Source: Faecalicatena fissicatena (GTDB lineage Bacteria > Bacillota > Clostridia > Lachnospirales > Lachnospiraceae). From it: a DNA stretch of 39,440 bases. The stretch spans positions 1 through 39,440 of the forward strand of contig LDAQ01000058.1 of NCBI GenBank assembly GCA_001028025.1, in the 5' to 3' direction. The notes under the pieces are model-generated. The model saw only the letters and a list, made by a program, of their open reading frames with translations. It was not told where the DNA came from and did not search any database. Positions 1 to 8,578 of this stretch are shown in pieces. Within the stretch, counting starts at the first letter, position 1. Every line of letters begins with the position of its first letter. Position numbers and translations under genes: made by a program.

Positions 1-96
1 TTATTTCCCTACTCTATTACAGGAAAGTTTTTCGAGCTTGCCTGTAACATAAAAAGCCTTTCGGGCGGGATGCGCACTGTGATGTACAAGGCAGGT

Positions 97-141
97 GTCG
101 CGATGCGACCGCCGCAGGCGCGAGTTTCGCAAGCGAAACTC
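97..141. repeat. Composite palindromic repeat of three abutting hairpins
   Basis: Three perfect inverted repeats follow one another: GTCGC/GCGAC at 97-109, CGCC/GGCG at 110-120, and GAGTTTCGC/GCGAAACTC at 122-141. A further pair, TTACAGG (17-23) and CCTGTAA (41-47), lies upstream. Short GC-rich palindrome clusters of this kind are typical of dispersed intergenic repeats in Lachnospiraceae, but I cannot show further copies within this window. The third hairpin sits just upstream of the promoter for the hydratase gene and may end transcription coming from the left. Confidence 0.5.
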
Positions 142-160
142 TATTTTAAAGTCCCTGTTA

Positions 161-189
161 TTTACATCCATTCTTTAACATGCTAAAAT
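161..189 (+). promoter_or_regulatory. Sigma-A promoter of the hydratase gene
   Basis: TTTACA (161-166) is followed by a 17-base spacer and TAAAAT (184-189), with a TG one base upstream of the -10 (extended -10). The predicted transcript would have a leader of about 40 bases before the start codon at 236. Confidence 0.75.
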
Positions 190-235
190 GATAAACAGTA
201 ACGATTAAATTTAAATGTGTTTAGGAGGAGTGAAC

Positions 236-2503
236 ATGATAAAACTATATGATAATGGTGTCTATCTGCTTAACGGCACTGAAATAGTTGAAGATACAGG
301 CAGTGTTTCTGTCCCTGTTTCAAAGGAAGAAGCAGCACAGAATACCATGGCCTATGGAATTTTGAAAGAGCATAATACATCATCTGACATGGAACATCTT
401 CAGATTAAGTTTGATAAACTGACATCCCATGATATTACATTTGTCGGGATCATCCAGACGGCGAGGGCTTCAGGACTTGAGAAGTTCCCGATTCCTTATG
501 TGCTGACCAATTGCCACAACAGTTTATGTGCGGTAGGCGGAACGATCAATGAGGATGACCACATGTTTGGGCTGACCTGCGCAAAGAAATACGGCGGCGT
601 CTATGTACCGCCTCATCAGGCAGTTATACACCAGTATGCGCGCGAGATGCTTGCTGGAGGAGGAAAGATGATCCTTGGATCTGACAGCCATACCCGCTAC
701 GGAGCACTCGGAACGATGGCCATGGGAGAGGGCGGACCCGAGCTTGTAAAACAGCTTCTGAATAAGACCTATGACGTTAAGATGCCTGGCGTAATCGCTA
801 TCTATCTGGACGGAGAGCCGATGAAAGGTGTCGGACCTCAGGATGTGGCGCTGGCAATTATCGGTGCGACATTTGGAAATGGCTATGTGAACAATAAAGT
901 GATGGAATTCGTTGGACCGGGCGTTGACAAGCTGAGTGCTGACTTCAGAATTGGTATTGACGTTATGACAACCGAGACAACCTGTCTGTCTTCAATCTGG
1001 AAAACAGATGAGAAGATTCAGGAATTCTATGACATTCACGGCAGAAGCGAAGACTACAAAGAACTGAATCCTGGCGCAGCGGCATATTATGACGGCATGG
1101 TTTACGTAAATTTAAGTGAGATCAAACCGATGATTGCAATGCCGTTCCATCCGAGCAATGTGTATACAATCGATGAACTGAATGCCAATCTGAAGGATAT
1201 CCTGCATGATGTTGAGAAAAAGGCTCTTGTAAGCCTGGATGGTGCAGTGGATTATTCTCTGCAGGACAAGGTAATTGACGGCAAATTATACGTAGAACAG
1301 GGAATTATCGCAGGATGTGCGGGCGGTGGATTTGAAAATATCTGTGCAGCTGCAGACATTATCAAAGACAGGAATATTGGCCACGATGAGTTTACATTCA
1401 GTGTGTATCCTGCAAGTACCCCAATTTATATGGAACTTGTTAAAAACGGTGCAGTTGCAGACCTAATGGCAGCGGGAACGATTGTGAAGACTGCTTTCTG
1501 CGGCCCATGCTTCGGCGCGGGAGATACACCTGCCAACAATGCATTTTCAATCCGTCACTCTACAAGGAACTTCCCGAACCGTGAGGGCTCCAAGCTCCAG
1601 AATGGACAGATTGCTTCCGTGGCGCTTATGGATGCACGTTCTATTGCAGCAACAGCTGCCAATAAGGGATTCCTTACCCCGGCAACCGCACTGGATGTAG
1701 AATATACAGGACAGAAATATCATTTTGACAAGAGCATTTACGAGAATAGAGTATTTGACAGCAAAGGCACAGCAGATCCGGATGTAGAGATCAAGTTCGG
1801 TCCGAACATCAAAGACTGGCCGGCCATGTCTGCTTTACCGGAGAATCTGGTCGTGAAGATCGTTTCCGAGATTCATGACCCGGTAACCACTACAGATGAG
1901 CTGATTCCGTCAGGCGAGACATCTTCCTACCGCTCCAACCCGCTTGGGCTTGCCGAGTTTACACTGTCCAGAAAAGACCCTTCATACGTAGGCCGCGCAA
2001 AAGAAGTTCAGGCAGCGCAGAAAGCAATCGAAGCAGGCACATGTCCGCTGGATGTCCTTGAGGAATTAAAACCCGTGATGGCAAAGATCCGCGAATCTTA
2101 TCCGTCAGTGGGCGAAGGAAACCTCGGAGTAGGAAGCACCATATTTGCAGTAAAACCAGGAGATGGTTCTGCCCGTGAGCAGGCAGCATCCTGTCAGAAA
2201 GTACTGGGCGGCTGGGCAAACATCGCCAACGAGTATGCCACAAAGCGCTACCGTTCTAACCTGATCAACTGGGGAATGCTCCCGCTTCTGACAGACGAGA
2301 ACCACGAAGCCCTGCCATTCCAGAATGGAGACTACATCTTTATTCCGGACGTCAGAAAAGCCGTTGAAGAAAAACTTGACACAATAAAAGCATATGTAGT
2401 AGGCGACAGCCTCAAAGAAACAGAGTTCCACCTGGGAGAACTCACAGATGCAGAACGCGAAATCATCCTCAAAGGATGCCTCATAAACTACTATAGAGGG
2501 TAG
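236..2503 (+). CDS. Aconitase-superfamily hydratase (aconitate hydratase or YbhJ-like)
   Basis: This 755-residue cytoplasmic protein belongs to the aconitase superfamily, whose members isomerise citrate to isocitrate or hydrate related acids with a [4Fe-4S] cluster. The three cluster cysteines are visible at residues 361 (in AGCAGGG), 422 and 425 (in FCGPCFG), with nearly the spacing of mitochondrial aconitase. The N-terminal motif SDSHTRYG and the domain 4 motif GDGSAREQAAS are also present. I start it at ATG 236 because AGGAGG at 223-228 is correctly spaced from it; an earlier in-frame ATG at 215 would put that site inside the gene. The citrate synthase gene 6 kb downstream suits a role in making 2-oxoglutarate. 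The details of the motifs resemble the E. coli YbhJ type as much as classical AcnA, so the exact substrate is uncertain. Confidence 0.9.
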   Translation: MIKLYDNGVYLLNGTEIVEDTGSVSVPVSKEEAAQNTMAYGILKEHNTSSDMEHLQIKFDKLTSHDITFVGIIQTARASGLEKFPIPYVLTNCHNSLCAVGGTINEDDHMFGLTCAKKYGGVYVPPHQAVIHQYAREMLAGGGKMILGSDSHTRYGALGTMAMGEGGPELVKQLLNKTYDVKMPGVIAIYLDGEPMKGVGPQDVALAIIGATFGNGYVNNKVMEFVGPGVDKLSADFRIGIDVMTTETTCLSSIWKTDEKIQEFYDIHGRSEDYKELNPGAAAYYDGMVYVNLSEIKPMIAMPFHPSNVYTIDELNANLKDILHDVEKKALVSLDGAVDYSLQDKVIDGKLYVEQGIIAGCAGGGFENICAAADIIKDRNIGHDEFTFSVYPASTPIYMELVKNGAVADLMAAGTIVKTAFCGPCFGAGDTPANNAFSIRHSTRNFPNREGSKLQNGQIASVALMDARSIAATAANKGFLTPATALDVEYTGQKYHFDKSIYENRVFDSKGTADPDVEIKFGPNIKDWPAMSALPENLVVKIVSEIHDPVTTTDELIPSGETSSYRSNPLGLAEFTLSRKDPSYVGRAKEVQAAQKAIEAGTCPLDVLEELKPVMAKIRESYPSVGEGNLGVGSTIFAVKPGDGSAREQAASCQKVLGGWANIANEYATKRYRSNLINWGMLPLLTDENHEALPFQNGDYIFIPDVRKAVEEKLDTIKAYVVGDSLKETEFHLGELTDAEREIILKGCLINYYRG

Positions 2504-2538
2504 AGAGTGAACTTGTGAACGAACGGTTGGGGGGGGAC

Positions 2539-2788
2539 GCTGCCTGGAATCGTGGAAGGGCTCTTCCGGATACGGTTTTAGGGGATAACTGCCGCTATAT
2601 CAAAATGGAAGCCAACATGATGAACACCGACGACAAACACGAGAATGCAGGATGCATTCTCGCTAAGTCGTCTTTCTAACAGGACTGGAAGTCCTGTTAG
2701 AAGTTCATATGTTGGCTTCCATTTTGATATAGCGGCAGTTATCCCCTAAAGACGCATCCGGAAGAGCCCTTCCACGATTCCAGACAGC
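2539..2788. repeat. 250-base near-perfect palindrome with a branched centre
   Basis: The arms 2539-2625 and 2703-2788 are reverse complements over about 86 bases, with only about five differences. The central 77 bases hold two further perfect hairpins: GAGAATGC/GCATTCTC near 2641-2661, and CTAACAGGAC/GTCCTGTTAG at about 2676-2700. The arms also contain a short palindrome of their own (GGAAG/CTTCC). No protein is encoded. It fills most of the gap between the hydratase and the sigma factor gene. It could be a MITE-like element, a structured RNA or a strong terminator; I do not recognise the family. Confidence 0.8.
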
Positions 2789-2876
2789 TGGTGCGTCCGG
2801 GCGGTAGGAAAGATTCGCTTTCCGGGAGCGTCCCCTTGTTCATCCACACCAGCCGCCTAAAAATATTTTTTTTAAA

Positions 2877-2906
2877 TGCAACAAAAAGGAATTTATGTTA
2901 CTCTTA
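2877..2906 (+). promoter_or_regulatory. Possible ECF-type (autoregulated) promoter
   Basis: TGCAAC at 2877-2882 follows an A/T-rich stretch and carries the AAC core common in -35 elements of ECF sigma factors. CTCTTA follows after an 18-base gap. It lies about 90 bases before the ECF sigma gene, where an autoregulated promoter would be expected. The -10 match is weak. Confidence 0.3.
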
Positions 2907-2997
2907 TATGCAAGAACGAAATTTACAATCTGTTTCGTTCTCATTCATGAATGTTTATATACTGCTCCGGCAATGGAGCAGGAGAGGAGGGGTGCAA

Positions 2998-3510
2998 ATG
3001 CATGATTATGAGAGCTGTTCTGAACTGATATTGATCAGGAAGGCCTGTAAGGGCGATGTGAAGGCATTCTCAGAACTGTACGCGAGAATTTATGTGGACC
3101 TGTATAAATTTTCACTTTATATGATGAAGCATCCGCAGAATGCGGAGGACGCTGTCAGTGAAGCTGTGATATCTGCCTATGAGAATATTGGCAGCCTTAG
3201 GAAAGAGGAGTCTTTCCGGAGTTGGATTTTTAAGATTTTGAGTAATCAGTGTAAGAAGAAGTTAAGGGATACAGGGCACACAGAAGAGCTGGAGACAGAG
3301 ATACCGGCTGCAGAGAGGGATTATGCAGGCGCTCATGATGTGCGTGAAGCATTCCGGATATTGAATGAAGACGAGAGGATGATTGTGGCATTTTCCGTGT
3401 TCGGCGGGTATCAGAGCGATGAGATCGGCGGCATGATGGAGCTGAACCCGGCCACAGTCCGCTCGAAGAAGACACGGGCGCTGGAGAAGATGCGCCGCGT
3501 GCTGCAGTAG
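2998..3510 (+). CDS. ECF-family RNA polymerase sigma factor
   Basis: The 170-residue protein has the two-domain plan of ECF (group 4) sigma factors. Region 2 is at about residues 18-85, with the segment HPQNAEDAVSEAVISAYENI and then FRSWIFKILSNQCKKKLR. Region 4 is at about 115-165, with YQSDEIGGMMELNPATVRSK as the helix-turn-helix that reads the -35 element. The start at ATG 2998 is fixed by GGAGAGGAGG at 2981-2990. Only 14 bases separate it from the membrane beta-propeller gene. That pairing and the N-terminus of the neighbour suggest sigma and anti-sigma, but the signal and regulon are unknown. Confidence 0.85.
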   Translation: MHDYESCSELILIRKACKGDVKAFSELYARIYVDLYKFSLYMMKHPQNAEDAVSEAVISAYENIGSLRKEESFRSWIFKILSNQCKKKLRDTGHTEELETEIPAAERDYAGAHDVREAFRILNEDERMIVAFSVFGGYQSDEIGGMMELNPATVRSKKTRALEKMRRVLQ

Positions 3511-3524
3511 AAAGGGGTGTAGAT

Positions 3525-5636
3525 ATGAAGATGGATGGGAAAGATTTAAAAGGGAAGAATGAGGGACAGAAACCAGAAGAACAGCTTACAGATGCACAGA
3601 AGGCCGAAGAACAGGCTGTGGAGGAACGGATCCGGGAGATGGCAGACGATGTAGAGATTCCGGAATCTCTGAAGCCCGGGAATATAGAGAAGATATTGAA
3701 AGAAAAAGGCGGAAAGAAACCTTTCAGATGGAAAGCTGCATACAGTGCGGTGGCAGCAGCGGCATGCTGCGTGATTGTGGTAGGGATCGCCGCTTTCGGC
3801 GGAGGTCTTGGAGGACATAAAGAGAATTCAGAAACTTCCAGTACTTCTGCCGCTGATGCAGGAGGGGCCAATGAAGCGAAAGCTGACAAGGCGGTCTCCG
3901 GCTCAGAGGATACGGTGATAGCTTCTGCCAAAGACTATGATGAGATCTATAAATACATTGAGGCGGAGAAGAAAAGCCAGGATGAACTCCAGCAGCAATA
4001 TAGTGTGGACAGTGCCACTGAGGATAATGCGTCAGCTTCTGAGTTTGGAAGTACGGGATTCGCAGGGAATAATGCTAAGGCCGATTCATCTGCGGCTAAG
4101 GAGTCTGCGGACGGCGGTGCGTCCTATTCGGATACGAACATCAGGGAGGAAGGCGTTGAAGAAGGGGATATCGTCAAGACGGACGGTAAGAACCTGTATA
4201 TTCTGAATGGGCAGAAGGTCCAGATTGTCAACATTGAGAAGAAAGAGATGGAGGAGATGGGATCAATCCGGCTGGAGGATGACCAGTATATCTCTGAGAT
4301 CTATATTAAGGACGAAAAACTGATCATTGTGTACACAAGGACTGAATATAACGACGGCAACGAGGGATATGACGGCACCTACAAACAGTATACTGTTGCA
4401 GAGACTTATGATGTCAGCAATCCCAGGAAACCAAAATCTGTCGGAAAGATTACGCAGAGCGGAAGTTTTTATACGCTGCGTGTAACAGGCGATTATGTAT
4501 ATCTGTTCAGTAATTTTTATACGCAGGTATCGGCTGCAAGGAATGATATTGATTCATACATTCCCCAGGTGCAGGGAAAGTCTATTGACAGCAGCAGTAT
4601 TCTGCTTCCCCAGTATGTACGGGGAAATCAGTATACAGTTATCTCAGCATTTTCTCTGAAAGACCCTAATAAGAAACTGGACAGCAAAGCAGTGTTTGGC
4701 AGTTCGGGGCTGGTATATGTGAGCGGCAATAATATTTATGTTTGTGAGTCTTACTACAATTCGGATGAATCAGATGTGACACAGACCTGTATCCGAAAGG
4801 TGGCTTATAAGGATGGGACTCTGGAGGCAGTAGGGCAGACCCGGATCGATGGTACATTAAACGATTCGTTTAGTATTGACGAGTATAAGGGCAGCCTGAG
4901 ACTGGTAACAACGGTCAGCCCGACCGGCGGATCAAGTCCATTCCCCATTGTTAGATTCGGAGAGTCTGTATTTTCCGATACATCCACAAAGAAGGACAGT
5001 AATTCACTCTATGTCCTGGATGAAAAATTAAATGAACTGGGGAAAATAGAAGGGCTTGCAGAAGATGAGCAGGTTTATTCGGCAAGATTTATGGGAGATA
5101 CCGCATATTTTGTGACATTCAGGCAGGTAGATCCGTTGTTTTCCGTAGATCTGTCCAATCCTAAGAAGCCGGAGGTGATCGGTGCTTTGAAGATTCCGGG
5201 ATTCTCAGATTATCTTCATCCTTATGGAGACGGACTGCTGCTCGGTATTGGGATGGAGGTGGATGAGACAGGGACCACTACAGAAGGCGTGAAGCTGTCC
5301 ATGTTTGATATCTCAGATCCTTCCGATGTGAAGGAGATTCAAAAATATGTGCTGGAGGATTGTTACTCCACAAATGTCTCTTATAACTACAAAGCGGCAC
5401 TGATCAGTACAGAACAGAACCTGATCGGATTTGCGGCATATGGACAGAGCCAGAAGTATTATGTATTCTCCTACGATAAGAAAAAAGGATTTGAGTGTGT
5501 ATTTGAAAGGGAGATGAATGGATATTCAGAAGGACGCGGACTGTACAGCAAGGATACATTCTATCTCGTGGCCGGTAATACGGTAGAATCTTTCCGGATG
5601 GATACATTTGAAAAGATCGATGATATTGTGCTATAA
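3525..5636 (+). CDS. Membrane-anchored extracellular beta-propeller protein, putative anti-sigma factor
   Basis: This is a 703-residue single-pass membrane protein. Residues 1-68 are charged and presumably cytoplasmic, and include DDVEIPESLKPGNIEKILKE, which resembles the short N-terminal segment of clostridial anti-sigma proteins. A hydrophobic helix spans about 71-92. A Ser/Ala/Asp-rich linker runs to about 200, and from there to the end is a beta-propeller-like domain beginning with the family signature EEGVEEGDIVKTDGKNLYIL near residue 206. The ribosome site AAAGGGG lies just after the sigma gene stop. By position it probably holds the ECF sigma factor at the membrane and senses something outside the cell. 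The propeller family assignment is fairly secure; the anti-sigma role is inference. Confidence 0.75.
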   Translation: MKMDGKDLKGKNEGQKPEEQLTDAQKAEEQAVEERIREMADDVEIPESLKPGNIEKILKEKGGKKPFRWKAAYSAVAAAACCVIVVGIAAFGGGLGGHKENSETSSTSAADAGGANEAKADKAVSGSEDTVIASAKDYDEIYKYIEAEKKSQDELQQQYSVDSATEDNASASEFGSTGFAGNNAKADSSAAKESADGGASYSDTNIREEGVEEGDIVKTDGKNLYILNGQKVQIVNIEKKEMEEMGSIRLEDDQYISEIYIKDEKLIIVYTRTEYNDGNEGYDGTYKQYTVAETYDVSNPRKPKSVGKITQSGSFYTLRVTGDYVYLFSNFYTQVSAARNDIDSYIPQVQGKSIDSSSILLPQYVRGNQYTVISAFSLKDPNKKLDSKAVFGSSGLVYVSGNNIYVCESYYNSDESDVTQTCIRKVAYKDGTLEAVGQTRIDGTLNDSFSIDEYKGSLRLVTTVSPTGGSSPFPIVRFGESVFSDTSTKKDSNSLYVLDEKLNELGKIEGLAEDEQVYSARFMGDTAYFVTFRQVDPLFSVDLSNPKKPEVIGALKIPGFSDYLHPYGDGLLLGIGMEVDETGTTTEGVKLSMFDISDPSDVKEIQKYVLEDCYSTNVSYNYKAALISTEQNLIGFAAYGQSQKYYVFSYDKKKGFECVFEREMNGYSEGRGLYSKDTFYLVAGNTVESFRMDTFEKIDDIVL

Positions 5637-5653
5637 TCGTGGAAGCGATGAGG

Positions 5654-5682
5654 CCGGACCCTCTATGCAGGGTCCGGTTTTT
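5654..5682 (+). terminator. Rho-independent terminator after the sigma/propeller operon
   Basis: A 9-base-pair stem CCGGACCCT/AGGGTCCGG with a six-base loop is followed by TTTTT. Confidence 0.9.
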
Positions 5683-5723
5683 ATATATTTAAAGCATTGT
5701 ACGGCAGACCAGGGAGGTAACCT

Positions 5724-6488
5724 ATGATTTTTGATACACATGCACATTATGATGATGAACAGTTTAATGAGGACCGGGATGCGCTTCTGTGTTCCATGCA
5801 GGAGGGCGGCGTGGGAACCATTGTCAATGCCGGCTCCGACGTGGCATCCTGGGAGGATGTCAGGACTTTGACGGCAAAGTATGCTTTTGTATATGGCGCG
5901 GCGGGGGTGCACCCTGATGATGTGGGTGAACTGAATGAAGAAAATTTTGCCAGGCTTAAGGAAATTCTTCGGGAAGAGAAAATCGTTGCGGTAGGGGAGA
6001 TCGGGCTGGATTATTACTGGGATAATGAAAGCCACGAGCTTCAGAAGCTGTGGTTCATCCGGCAGCTGGAACTGGCCCGGGAGCTGGGAATGCCGGTTAT
6101 TATTCACAGCCGGGATGCGGCAGCAGATACGCTTGAGATTATGAAAGAATATGCAAGGGGACTGCAGGGGGTGATACACTGCTTTTCCTACTCGGTGGAG
6201 ATGGCGAGAGAATATGTGAAGATGGGATACTATATCGGTGTGGGCGGTGTTGTTACTTTTAAAAATTCCAGAAAGCTGAAGGAAGTAGTGGAGGAGATTC
6301 CGCTGGAGTCCCTTTTGCTTGAGACTGACTGTCCGTACCTGGCACCGGTTCCAAACAGGGGGAAAAGAAATTCATCTTTGAATCTTGTCTATGTTGCCAA
6401 ACAGATTGCAGAATTGAAGCAGGTGTCTTATGAAGAGGTAGTGGAGCAGACGGAGAAGAATGCCAGGAGGCTTTACAATATACTGTAA
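5724..6488 (+). CDS. tatD: TatD-family metal-dependent DNase
   Basis: The 254-residue protein has the TIM-barrel amidohydrolase fold of TatD/YcfH nucleases. Metal-ligand and active-site motifs run in the usual order: FDTHAHYDD (residues 3-11), VGEIGLDYY, IIHSRDA, HCFSYS and LLLETDCPYLAPVPNRGKRN. TatD proteins are 3'-5' exonucleases linked to repair of oxidised DNA. GGGAGGT precedes the ATG. In many Firmicutes tatD lies close upstream of rsmA, as here with one hydrolase gene between them. Confidence 0.93.
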   Translation: MIFDTHAHYDDEQFNEDRDALLCSMQEGGVGTIVNAGSDVASWEDVRTLTAKYAFVYGAAGVHPDDVGELNEENFARLKEILREEKIVAVGEIGLDYYWDNESHELQKLWFIRQLELARELGMPVIIHSRDAAADTLEIMKEYARGLQGVIHCFSYSVEMAREYVKMGYYIGVGGVVTFKNSRKLKEVVEEIPLESLLLETDCPYLAPVPNRGKRNSSLNLVYVAKQIAELKQVSYEEVVEQTEKNARRLYNIL

Positions 6489-6545
6489 ACGAAGCGGTAG
6501 CAGCTTTTTATATATCTGCATATACTAAACAGAAATAAACTGGGA

Positions 6546-7367
6546 ATGTGTGATATTATGTTTTATGTCAATTCTACAGACGGAGTAAAGATCGCAGTAT
6601 ATGATTATAACTGTGGTGGGGCAGAGACGGTGCTTTTCATTCATGGCTGGCCTCTGTCCCATAAAATTTATGAGTATCAGATTCCGATTCTGGTACGAAT
6701 GGGATACCGGGTTGTGGCACTGGATCTGAGAGGCTTTGGAAAGTCCGATGCTCCGGGCTGCGGTTACAGTTATGACCAGATGGCCGCGGATATTTTTCAG
6801 GTAGTAAGGCGGCTGCGGCTGTGGTCTTTTACTATGGTTGGATTTTCCATGGGCGGAGCGAACAGCCTGAGATATATGCGTCTGTTTGGCGGACACGGAG
6901 TGAAAAAGCTGATATTGCTCGCGGCTGCAGCTCCGAGCTGGACACAGCGGCCGGGCTATCCCTATGGGCTGACCAGAGAAGCTGTGGACGAGATCATCTG
7001 CCAGATCGAGACAGACCGTGCACAGTATGCAGCGGAGTTTAGTAAACAGTTGTTTGCAAGCCCGCACAGTGCATACATTATCGACTGGTTCCGGCAGATT
7101 GCGATGTCGGCTTCGGCTATTGGCACAATTGAGTGCGCACTGTCTCTGCGCGATGAGGACGGGAGAGATGATCTCTGTTATGTAAATGTCCCCACGGTGC
7201 TTATCCATGGTGCAAAAGACGAGGTGGTGTCATCTGATCTTGTAGAAATCCAGCATGAGTGCATTAGCGGCAGCAGGCTGTATACGTTGGAGGACAGCGG
7301 ACATGGAATTATGTATGATGAATTGGAAAAGTTTAATGATATTTTCCTGCAGGCGGTGGAGTGCTGA
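6546..7367 (+). CDS. Alpha/beta-fold hydrolase
   Basis: This 273-residue protein shows the complete catalytic set of the alpha/beta hydrolase fold. The oxyanion motif is HGWPL at 33-37, followed by LDLRGFGKSD. The nucleophile elbow is GFSMGG with Ser101. The acid is probably the Asp in HGAKDEVV and the histidine lies in DSGHGIM near the C-terminus. The closest general resemblance is to the non-haem haloperoxidase/esterase group; the substrate cannot be read from sequence. No signal peptide is present. An alternative start at ATG 6558 would remove four residues, and neither start has a strong ribosome site. Confidence 0.85.
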   Translation: MCDIMFYVNSTDGVKIAVYDYNCGGAETVLFIHGWPLSHKIYEYQIPILVRMGYRVVALDLRGFGKSDAPGCGYSYDQMAADIFQVVRRLRLWSFTMVGFSMGGANSLRYMRLFGGHGVKKLILLAAAAPSWTQRPGYPYGLTREAVDEIICQIETDRAQYAAEFSKQLFASPHSAYIIDWFRQIAMSASAIGTIECALSLRDEDGRDDLCYVNVPTVLIHGAKDEVVSSDLVEIQHECISGSRLYTLEDSGHGIMYDELEKFNDIFLQAVEC

Positions 7368-7441
7368 GGACTAAATGCTGCTGTCCGAACCGTGCGGTGC
7401 ACTAACTGTACAGTATCGGAAGGGAAACTTTCTGATTAACG

Positions 7442-7470
7442 TTGTCGGGAATCGGAAAGTATATTATACT
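7442..7470 (+). promoter_or_regulatory. Sigma-A promoter of rsmA
   Basis: TTGTCG (7442-7447), a 17-base spacer, then TATACT (7465-7470). It lies 40 bases upstream of the rsmA start. Confidence 0.65.
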
Positions 7471-7510
7471 GAATTAGAGAAAAATGTTTCAAAAGAACGA
7501 GGAGGAGCTT

Positions 7511-8395
7511 ATGAAGGAGCCCACATTAGGCAACCCGCAGAATACAATCGCAGTTCTGCATAGATATAATTTTGCTTTTCAAAAGAAATTCGGACAGAAT
7601 TTTCTGATAGATACCCACGTGCTGGATAAGATTATACGTTCGGCAGAGATCTCCCGGGATGATATGGTGCTTGAGATCGGGCCGGGGATTGGGACTATGA
7701 CCCAGTATCTTGCCTGTGCGGCGGGGAAGGTGATCGCAGTAGAGATTGACAGGGCGCTGATTCCCATCCTGGAGGATACTCTCGATGGCTTTGACAATGT
7801 GACCGTGCTTAACGAAGATATACTGAAGGTGGATATCGCAGAGCTGGCAGAGCGCGAGAACGGGGGCAGGCCGATTAAGGTGGTTGCAAACCTGCCTTAT
7901 TACATTACCACACCCATCATCATGGGATTGTTCGAGAAGCATGTGCCCGTAAAAAGTATTACGGTCATGGTACAGAAAGAAGTGGCCGAGCGTATGCAGG
8001 TCGGGCCGGGCACAAAGGACTACGGTGCCCTGTCATTGGCAGTCCAGTATTATGCAAAGCCTTATATCGTGGCAAATGTGCCGCCGAACTGCTTTATGCC
8101 GAGGCCTAAGGTAGGCTCGGCAGTGATCTGCCTCGAGCGGTATGAGAAGCCGCCGGTGCAGGTAGATGATGAACGGCTGATGTTTCGGATTATACGGGCA
8201 TCATTTAACCAGAGGAGAAAGACACTTGCTAATGGCATGAAGAATTCTCCGGAACTGGATTATACAAAAGAGCAGATAGAAGCCGCGATCGAAAGCCTTG
8301 GAAGAGGGGCAGGCGTGCGGGGAGAGGCACTAACACTGGAAGAATTCGCGGCACTTACCAATGCACTGAGCAGGAAATGTAATTCCGACAGCTGA
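7511..8395 (+). CDS. rsmA: 16S rRNA (adenine1518-N6/adenine1519-N6)-dimethyltransferase
   Basis: RsmA (KsgA) dimethylates two adjacent adenines near the 3' end of 16S rRNA late in 30S assembly. The 294-residue length is normal. The N-terminus carries FAFQKKFGQNFLID, the SAM-binding motif is EIGPGIGTMTQYL, and the catalytic motif is NLPYYITTPI. The C-terminal domain includes SFNQRRKTLANG. I start it at ATG 7511, which has GAGGAGG just upstream; an in-frame ATG at 7484 has no ribosome site and would place that site inside the gene. Confidence 0.95.
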   Translation: MKEPTLGNPQNTIAVLHRYNFAFQKKFGQNFLIDTHVLDKIIRSAEISRDDMVLEIGPGIGTMTQYLACAAGKVIAVEIDRALIPILEDTLDGFDNVTVLNEDILKVDIAELAERENGGRPIKVVANLPYYITTPIIMGLFEKHVPVKSITVMVQKEVAERMQVGPGTKDYGALSLAVQYYAKPYIVANVPPNCFMPRPKVGSAVICLERYEKPPVQVDDERLMFRIIRASFNQRRKTLANGMKNSPELDYTKEQIEAAIESLGRGAGVRGEALTLEEFAALTNALSRKCNSDS

Positions 8396-8504
8396 GGATG
8401 TCAGTCGGACAGTAAGCCGCAGGCGTCCCTTATTTGCTCCCCAAGGCTAAAATCGTGAGTTAAATCCGGCATTTTCATTTCATAAAGATTTTATAGACAT
8501 TTCA

Positions 8505-8533
8505 TTGTATAAAACCCACTTTTTTAGTATAAT
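8505..8533 (+). promoter_or_regulatory. Sigma-A promoter of the citrate synthase gene
   Basis: A perfect TATAAT (8528-8533) with TTGTAT (8505-8510) 17 bases upstream. The -35 is weak. Confidence 0.6.
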
Positions 8534-8578
8534 AGAAAGATCAAACAAGTGAATAAAGAAGAGGAAGGGAGAGGTTTT

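Noticed and set aside
1959..2431. Minus-strand open frames opposite the hydratase gene.
   Set aside because: They lie in the shadow of a well-supported gene, have no ribosome sites and show no family motif.
2539..2788. An insertion sequence with terminal inverted repeats.
   Set aside because: The space between the arms is only 77 bases and encodes nothing, so it cannot be an autonomous element; no target duplication is evident.
3230..3931. A 233-codon minus-strand frame opposite the sigma factor and propeller genes.
   Set aside because: It is rich in Ser/Pro/Ala as expected for the reverse strand of GA-rich codons, and both overlapping plus-strand genes are certain.
5631..6179. A 182-codon minus-strand frame opposite tatD.
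   Set aside because: It overlaps the tatD motifs and an intrinsic terminator and has no recognisable domain.
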